Origin: CAZPNX01 sp964588285
GTDB taxonomy: Bacteria; Edwardsbacteria; AC1; EtOH8
NCBI GenBank assembly: GCA_964588285.1
Contig: CAZPNX010000018.1
Location: 1 to 48,475 of the forward strand
Length of the DNA: 48,475 nt
Direction: 5' to 3'
Below are positions 43,687 through 48,475 of the stretch, piece by piece. The notes beneath the pieces were generated by a model. It ran no database searches. It was not told the DNA's origin and saw only the letters and a list, made by a program, of their open reading frames with translations. Each line of letters starts with the position of its first letter. The first letter of the stretch is position 1. The position numbers and the translations under genes were made by a program.

Positions 43687-44916
43687 CTAACGGACCGTGG
43701 CCGTCAGAACCAAGATCCCCAGAACCAGGGTGATGAGGGTGAGGGGCAGGCCGCAGCGAAAATACTCCCAGAAGCCTATCCTCACCTCCCGGCGGCTCTG
43801 CTCGAAGACGATGATGTTGGCCACCGATCCGATGACCGTCAGGTTGCCCGCCAAGGTGGAAGATACGGCCAGGGCCAGCCAGTAAAGCCTGGGATTGTCC
43901 AGCCCGGGGATGAACTTCAAAAACAGCATAACCGCCGGCACATTGCTGGCTAGGTTTGAGAGCACGGTGGAAAATCCCGTCAGCCAAGCCAGCTGCTCCA
44001 GCCGGCCGCCGTGAAGTAATTTTTGGAAATGCCCGAAGGCCCGTTCGGTAAGCCCAGCCTCGGCTATCCCGGCCACGATGACGAACAGGCCGGAGAAGAA
44101 CAGCAGCAGCTCCCAGTCCACCTTCTGCAGGGCGGCCCGCGGCCTTCTGGACCCGGCGATGATGAGCAGGGCGGCGCAGCCACCGGCCGCCAGGGGCGGC
44201 GGGTAATCCAGAACCAATAGGGCCAAGAAAAGAATGACGGTGGCGGCCGAGGCCAAAAACATGCCGCTGCGCAGGCGGGGCAGGTTTATCTCCGGCCGGG
44301 GTTCGAACGTTCGGCGGGCCAGATCCTTGCGGTAGGCCAAGCTGACGACCAGGTAGACCGTTCCCAGCCCCAGGAGGGATACCGGCCACAGGGCCGACAG
44401 GAAGGCAAGAAATCCGATGCCGGAGTTGACCGCGATCAGCATATTCTGGGGGTTGCCGATGATAGTGCAGGCGCTGCCCACGTTGGCCGAGGCCGCCAGG
44501 GCGATGAGATAGGGGACCGGATTGAGACCCAGTTCCCGCGCCGTTTTGAGAACCAATGGGGTGAACAGCAGGCAAATGGTGTCGTTCATGAAAACCGCAG
44601 ACATCAGGCCAGAGGATGCGATCACCAGGGCCAGAAGCTGTGACGGGGTCCGCGCCTGTCGCAGGGTCAGCGAGCGCACCATGCCCAGAAAGCCAGAAAT
44701 CTCAAGGTAGGCCACGATGATCATGGCCCCCATCAAAAAGACGATGGTGTTCATGTCCACCGCCCGATAGGCCGCGTCCAAAGACAGCACCCCGCACACC
44801 ACCATGGCCACCGCCCCCAGCAGGGCCCCGGCCGGCCGGGTGATGTGCAGCCGGGGGATGCTCTGAAAGGCGATGACGGCGTATGAGGCCAGAAAGATTA
44901 TCAGGGCAATGGTCAT
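43687..44916 (-). CDS. ArsB/NhaD-type (SLC13/CitM) anion permease
   Basis: The 409-residue integral membrane protein has 11-12 helices. Two inverted halves each carry a fold-defining loop: FMNDTICLLFTPLVLKTARE with VGSACTIIGNPQNML, and a second half ending with LAVSSTLAGNLTVIGSVANIIVFE. The Thr-Ile-Ile-Gly-Asn-Pro and Asn-Leu-Thr-Val-Ile-Gly-Ser motifs are the ion-transporter signatures. The substrate (arsenite, citrate, sulfate, or Na+/H+) cannot be read from the sequence. It ends 134 bp before the HD-GYP start and is probably a separate unit. Confidence 0.82.
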   Translation of the reverse strand: MTIALIIFLASYAVIAFQSIPRLHITRPAGALLGAVAMVVCGVLSLDAAYRAVDMNTIVFLMGAMIIVAYLEISGFLGMVRSLTLRQARTPSQLLALVIASSGLMSAVFMNDTICLLFTPLVLKTARELGLNPVPYLIALAASANVGSACTIIGNPQNMLIAVNSGIGFLAFLSALWPVSLLGLGTVYLVVSLAYRKDLARRTFEPRPEINLPRLRSGMFLASAATVILFLALLVLDYPPPLAAGGCAALLIIAGSRRPRAALQKVDWELLLFFSGLFVIVAGIAEAGLTERAFGHFQKLLHGGRLEQLAWLTGFSTVLSNLASNVPAVMLFLKFIPGLDNPRLYWLALAVSSTLAGNLTVIGSVANIIVFEQSRREVRIGFWEYFRCGLPLTLITLVLGILVLTATVR

Positions 44917-44958
44917 GGCCCCTCCTTGCCTAATTGCCCGTTGACCGGCCGGCCTGCT

Positions 44959-45717
44959 TCAAGGCTTCCTCCCCAGCGCCCAATGGACCGGCATGACCGA
45001 CCTTCTTGTTCCGAAGGCGATGGCTTTCTTTTCAACCTCTTTTAGAACCTTTATGTCCTTCATGCCTCCTACAGCCTTTTCGATGAACGCCCATTCATGC
45101 CGGAACTCCCTCCGGTGCTCCCGCGGCCCCCAGCCCTGGTTTATCGATCCGGCCTCGGTCCTCAGCCCGGCCCTTCGGAAAAGCCCGCCGACCTTCGGGC
45201 CCATGCCGGGATCCGCCCCCTCGCTGGCCAGTTGCCCAGTTAGTTGTTCTCTGATGCTTGTTAGTTGAAAAGGCGTATCCCGCCCCCGATAATAGTCCGG
45301 TTCGGCCAGCGACAGCAGATATCCGTCCGGCTCCAGCACCCGCAGGCATTCTGCTAAAACCTCCTCGGGATTTACTATCCACATCCAGAAATAGTGAGTC
45401 ACCACCAGATCGAAAAAACCGGAGCGGAACGGCATGGCGGCCGCCTCCCCGGCCGTCCAGCCGATCGGCTGGGTACTTTGCCCGGCCGCGTATTTAATCG
45501 ACTCAAGATTGTGGTCCAGGCCCCAGACCTCGGCATCGGACCGGGCGGCTATTTCGGCGGCAATCACCCCGGTGCCGCAGCCCAGGTCCAAAATCCTCTG
45601 GGTTCGACCGAGTCTCACCTGGCGATAGAGATGATGGCGCAAATTCTTGGTCCACTCGGCCTGTCTTTGAAACCTCCGGTGCCGGAATGTTATTTTGCTT
45701 GACTTTATAGACGGCAT
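44959..45717 (-). CDS. Class I SAM-dependent methyltransferase
   Basis: The 252-residue protein carries motif I as RILDLGCGTGVIAAEIAA (about 41-58), the acidic loop Val-Trp-Gly-Leu-Asp-His-Asn, motif IV/post-II as FFDLVVTHYFWMWI, and LRVLEPDGYLLSLAEPDY. This is a Methyltransf_11/25-type Rossmann fold, soluble. Acceptor unknown. The N-terminal HRRFQRQAEWTKNLRHHLYRQV resembles methyltransferases acting on small molecules or lipids. No close operon partner; 42 bp separate it from the anion permease, and the divergent gene begins 133 bp away. Confidence 0.82.
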   Translation of the reverse strand: MPSIKSSKITFRHRRFQRQAEWTKNLRHHLYRQVRLGRTQRILDLGCGTGVIAAEIAARSDAEVWGLDHNLESIKYAAGQSTQPIGWTAGEAAAMPFRSGFFDLVVTHYFWMWIVNPEEVLAECLRVLEPDGYLLSLAEPDYYRGRDTPFQLTSIREQLTGQLASEGADPGMGPKVGGLFRRAGLRTEAGSINQGWGPREHRREFRHEWAFIEKAVGGMKDIKVLKEVEKKAIAFGTRRSVMPVHWALGRKP

Positions 45718-45727
45718 GTATTAAATT
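45699..45727 (+). promoter_or_regulatory. Candidate promoter of the DUF2207-like gene
   Basis: TTGACT (45699-45704), 17 bp, TAAATT (45722-45727). It overlaps the first codons of the divergent methyltransferase gene and gives a leader of about 115 nt. Confidence 0.3.
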
Positions 45728-45849
45728 AGTCGCATCGGGGCGGCTGTTTTCGCCACGGATTATCACGGATTTCCACAGACCTATTATACAATATTCGAGA
45801 CTACGGTTAAAGCATAAACATGATCTCCTGAATACCACTAAAAATCGCC

Positions 45850-47562
45850 ATGAAGAAACTTTTCCTCCCCCTGCTAGCCGCCCTATTGTCGGCTGCGGCC
45901 GTTCCGCTTTCGGCCCAGGACTACCGCTTCGCCGTGCCCCAAAACCTTTCCTGGGTGGTCATCGACTTCCAGGGCCAGGCCACCATCCATTACCGACTGA
46001 CCTTTGTTTGTCAGCCGGATGGAAAGCCGATCGACATCGTGGACGTCGGCCTGCCCAACGACAGCTATGTCCTGGAATCGGCCGAGGCCGCCATCCGCGG
46101 CGTCAAGCTCGATTTCATCCGGGCCTCGGAGTATGTCAAGCCCGGGGTCGAGGTCCACCTGGGCAGTCAGCAGACTATTATGCCGGGCGATTCGGCCACT
46201 TTGGCCTTCTCCATAAAACTCAAAAGACTGCTGTACACCGACGACCATGACCCGGGGTACGCCTCCTTCAAATTCCAGCCCACCTGGTACGGCACAGAGT
46301 ATGTCACCGGACCCACCCGTCTGGAGTGCCATTTCGTGTTTCCGGCCGGGGTCGGCCAGGAGGAGCCGCGTTATCACGAACAGAAGTTCACCGAAAGCTG
46401 GTACGACTCGGCCGTGGGCACTCCGGTCTACAAATGGGTTTTGGAGGACGCCAAACCCGACGGAAAGTATGTCTTCGGCGCCTCGTTCCCGGCAAAATAC
46501 GTAGAGGCCTCGTCCATCCAGAAGCCCCCAGGACCCCTGGTGAAGTTTTTGATCGGGCTCATCGGCGTCATCGGGGCCGTGCTGGGCTTTCTGCTGGCCA
46601 CCATATTTCTCTGGCTGCCGGCCCTGATCATTTTCCTGGTGGTTCGGGCCAACCGGGCCCGGAAAATGAAGTACCTGCCGCCGGTGGTATCGGTGGAGGG
46701 CACCGGAGTAAGGCGGGGGCTGACATCGCCCGAAGCCGCCCTTCTGCTGGAGATGCCCTTGGACCGGGTGATGACCCTGATATTGTTCAATCTGGCCCGC
46801 AAGGGCGGGGTGGCGGTGTTGGCCCGCCAGCCCCAGCTCAAGCTCAAGGTGATGGACCCCACCAAGGCCACCGAGGCCTACGAGACCGCCTTTATAAAGT
46901 GCATCGGCCAGGACGGCTCGGTTTCCCAGGCGGCCATGCAGAGGCTGGCGGTGGACATGGTCAAGGCTGTCAACGATAAGATGCGGGGCTACTCGCGCCG
47001 GGACTCGGTCAAGTACTACCGCCAGGTGATCCAGCAGTCCTGGGACGAGGCCAAAATAGCGGCCGGGCCCGAGGAGCGTTCCCGGGTATTGGAGGAAAAC
47101 TACGACTGGATGACCATGGACAGCGACTACCGCACCCGGGTGCGCGATTGCTACGGCACCGGACAATACTACCAGCCTCGCTGGTGGGACAGCTATTACG
47201 GGCCGGCGCCTCTGCCGAGCGCGGTTACCGAGCGGAGTCGAGGTACCGCCGAGGCCCCCCTTCAACCCGGGACCACCGTACCCCCCGGCAAGCTTCCTGC
47301 GGAGGCCCCGGATTCCTCCCGCTTCCGCGTGCCCGGCCCGGCCCTGGCCGACGCTATCAACTCGGACGCGGAACGGCTGTCGCCCGGCCTGGTGGGCGAT
47401 GTGAGCAAGTTCACCTCCAAGGTGACCGATGTCACCAACCCGGTGCCGGTCAGCTCTGGTTCCTCAAGGGGCTCCAGCTCCGGGTCCTCGGGCCGCTCCT
47501 CGTGCGCCTGCGCCTGTGCCTGCGCCGGATGCGCCTGCGCCTGCGCCGGAGGCGGGAGGTAG
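45850..47562 (+). CDS. DUF2207-like membrane protein with Cys-Ala-rich tail
   Basis: The 570-residue protein has a signal peptide (MKKLFLPLLAALLSAAAVPLSA). An extracytoplasmic beta-rich domain (about 25-220) is followed by two close membrane helices (about 230-270, with a basic RANRARK end) and a cytosolic segment (SPEAALLLEMPLDRVMTLILFNLARKGGVAVL, the winged-helix-like pattern of DUF2207/YciQ proteins). A low-complexity Ser/Gly part leads to a terminal CACACACAGCACACAGGGR. The extreme end may bind metal or be a thiol/redox element; that is speculation. The repeat at 47224-47247 is embedded in its coding region. Confidence 0.72.
   Translation: MKKLFLPLLAALLSAAAVPLSAQDYRFAVPQNLSWVVIDFQGQATIHYRLTFVCQPDGKPIDIVDVGLPNDSYVLESAEAAIRGVKLDFIRASEYVKPGVEVHLGSQQTIMPGDSATLAFSIKLKRLLYTDDHDPGYASFKFQPTWYGTEYVTGPTRLECHFVFPAGVGQEEPRYHEQKFTESWYDSAVGTPVYKWVLEDAKPDGKYVFGASFPAKYVEASSIQKPPGPLVKFLIGLIGVIGAVLGFLLATIFLWLPALIIFLVVRANRARKMKYLPPVVSVEGTGVRRGLTSPEAALLLEMPLDRVMTLILFNLARKGGVAVLARQPQLKLKVMDPTKATEAYETAFIKCIGQDGSVSQAAMQRLAVDMVKAVNDKMRGYSRRDSVKYYRQVIQQSWDEAKIAAGPEERSRVLEENYDWMTMDSDYRTRVRDCYGTGQYYQPRWWDSYYGPAPLPSAVTERSRGTAEAPLQPGTTVPPGKLPAEAPDSSRFRVPGPALADAINSDAERLSPGLVGDVSKFTSKVTDVTNPVPVSSGSSRGSSSGSSGRSSCACACACAGCACACAGGGR
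47224..47247. repeat. Dispersed palindromic repeat inside the DUF2207-like gene
   Basis: TACC (47226-47229) and GGTA (47242-47245) bracket GAGCGGAGTCGA. This is of the TGAGCGxAGTCGAA class of intergenic repeats but read in frame as VTERSRGT. Confidence 0.5.
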
Positions 47563-47587
47563 GGTTGTCTTTCCATTCAAACCGATT

Positions 47588-48475
47588 ATGAAAATAAAGC
47601 CCCGCTCGTTATGGTTGGAGATCTCCCCGGATCGCTATCTATGTTTTCAGGTTATCTGGAACAAGATAGAAACTCTGGATCTGATCGGAGAATGGGAAGA
47701 AGCCGAACGTCTCTATCGGGGTCTGATCGAAAAGATCAACCATCTGCCCCAACTGCTGGCCAGGGTGAGATTGGCCCTGGGCGACCTCTTAGTTCGCAAA
47801 GGGGCATACGATTCGGCGTTGCAGCTTTTGGAACAGAACCGTCAATACTGCCTGAATTCCGGTGATCGTCACGGCCTCTGTCGAAATCTGGGCCTGATCG
47901 GAGATGTTCACTCTCGTCGAGGAGAATATGACCTGGCCTTACATTATTTCAGTGAAATGGAAGCCCTGGCCACAATTATAGGAAGCCGGGACCTTATAGC
48001 CAGATGTTGTAATCTGTTAGGTAATTACTATTCGGATAGGGGGGATTTCCAAAAGGCCGAACCCTGTTACCAACAATGGCTGGATATCGCCAAAGAGGAC
48101 AACGATCTCAAAGACTTGGCCCATGCCACCGGCAGCCTGGGCAATGTCTTTTTTCGCCAAGGGATGAAGCTCCAGGCCTTGGATAGTTACCGATCCTCTC
48201 TGGAGATATCGCGAAAGATCGGCGACAAGTCGAGCATGCTCTCGGCCCTGGGAAACAGCGGCCTCGTTTATAAGCAACAGGGACAATACCACCAGGCTAA
48301 GGAATGTTTCCTACAGGTCAGGGATATCAGCCAGAGCATTGGCTACCGGCACAGTGTCAGCATAGCCCTGGGGGCTTTGGGCGAGCTGGAGAGGGAATTG
48401 GGAAACTTTTCCGAGGCCGAATTATATTTAAAAAAAAGGCTGCCTCTGATCGAGGAATTGGGCGATCGCCGCGGG
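47588..48475 (+). CDS. TPR-repeat protein, truncated by the window end
   Basis: From ATG 47588 the frame is open without a stop to the last base (296 codons). Repeats are typical TPR_12 pairs: LGLIGDVHSRRGEYDLALHYF, CNLLGNYYSDRGDFQKAEPCY, TGSLGNVFFRQGMKLQALDSY and LGNSGLVYKQQGQYHQAKECF, at about 40-residue steps. The first 45 residues (MKIKPRSLWLEISPDRYL) are less repetitive. Same family as the TPR genes at 18666, 25876 and 27343. The C-terminal part is missing, so any further domain cannot be seen. It follows the DUF2207-like gene by 25 bp. Confidence 0.8.
   Translation, partial: MKIKPRSLWLEISPDRYLCFQVIWNKIETLDLIGEWEEAERLYRGLIEKINHLPQLLARVRLALGDLLVRKGAYDSALQLLEQNRQYCLNSGDRHGLCRNLGLIGDVHSRRGEYDLALHYFSEMEALATIIGSRDLIARCCNLLGNYYSDRGDFQKAEPCYQQWLDIAKEDNDLKDLAHATGSLGNVFFRQGMKLQALDSYRSSLEISRKIGDKSSMLSALGNSGLVYKQQGQYHQAKECFLQVRDISQSIGYRHSVSIALGALGELERELGNFSEAELYLKKRLPLIEELGDRRG

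Noticed and set aside
43553..44575. Upstream extension of the HD-GYP frame to 44575 (904 residues)
   Set aside because: The extra 341 codons lie within the permease gene in another frame and give a Pro/Gly/Arg-rich, non-domain sequence; the SD and Met at 43552 fit.
45748..45781. CCACGGATTATCACGGATTTCCACAG text as an operator
   Set aside because: It is a commonly seen low-complexity spacer text; the direct repeat of CACGGATT is short and I see no dyad.
45883..47265. 460-codon open frame opposite the DUF2207-like gene
   Set aside because: Shadow with low-complexity His/Gly/Gln composition and no recognisable domain.

Overview
The window is a gene-dense, GC-rich bacterial chromosome segment with 38 protein genes, mostly in short same-strand runs that overlap by 4 bp or are separated by under 30 bp. 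I see no rRNA, tRNA, CRISPR array, insertion sequence or phage gene. The gene content points to a Gram-negative (diderm) bacterium: three periplasmic SurA/PpiC-type isomerases, two of them lipoproteins, a gingipain-like C25 protease ending in a FlgD/T9SS-like beta-sandwich, an EnvC-like M23 protease, and several TPR proteins. That mix resembles uncultured FCB-type or neighbouring candidate phyla (Edwardsbacteria, TA06, WOR-3 or Zixibacteria-like). This placement is inference; no phylogenetic marker was analysed.

Layout. 1-6341 (+): HerA-like ATPase C-terminus, transglutaminase-like protein, QueG-like Fe-S protein, DUF4416, a small membrane protein and a secreted M1 peptidase. 6385-9144 (+): P2A-type cation ATPase. 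9347-13327 (-): three parvulin-type PPIases. 13498-16095 (+): C25 protease. 16189-17784 (-): M2/M3-like zinc peptidase, divergent from a PAP2 phosphatase and a TPR gene (17791-19979, +). 20034-28740 (-): a long run with two TPR paralogues, a C26 amidohydrolase, lepA, a small membrane protein, two tandem signal peptidases I and a double-GNAT protein. 28919-34826 (+): an ArsR regulator, then a metabolic block. 34883-35518 (+): DsbD/SafE-like membrane protein. 35607-44916 (-): M23 protease/scpA, DUF559, an MFS exporter, CHASE2 adenylate cyclase/GAF-HD-GYP, and an anion permease. 44959-45717 (-): methyltransferase. 45850-48475 (+): DUF2207-like membrane protein and a TPR gene running off the end.

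The most interesting locus is 29359-34826: an isocitrate/isopropylmalate-type dehydrogenase, a single-chain fusion of an HMG-CoA-lyase-type DRE-TIM barrel with a class III (CaiB/BaiF) CoA-transferase, and the large and small subunits of a LeuC/LeuD-type hydro-lyase. Together these could join acetyl-CoA and a 2-oxoacid, move the CoA to another acid, isomerise the hydroxyacid and decarboxylate it oxidatively (or run in reverse). This would be a CoA-conserving citramalate or citrate segment in place of a LeuA/CimA/citrate-synthase-type enzyme. The substrate is not decided by the sequence.

A second theme is small dispersed palindromic repeats invading gene ends. They supply the C-terminal tails of the QueG-like protein, the LeuC-like protein and the MFS exporter, and one lies inside the DUF2207-like gene. 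A DUF559 nuclease-like gene sits between two copies of the MFS 3' end, 512 bp apart, as if the gene had inserted there. Perfect-stem terminators separate convergent genes at about 9.25, 16.12 and 20.0 kb.
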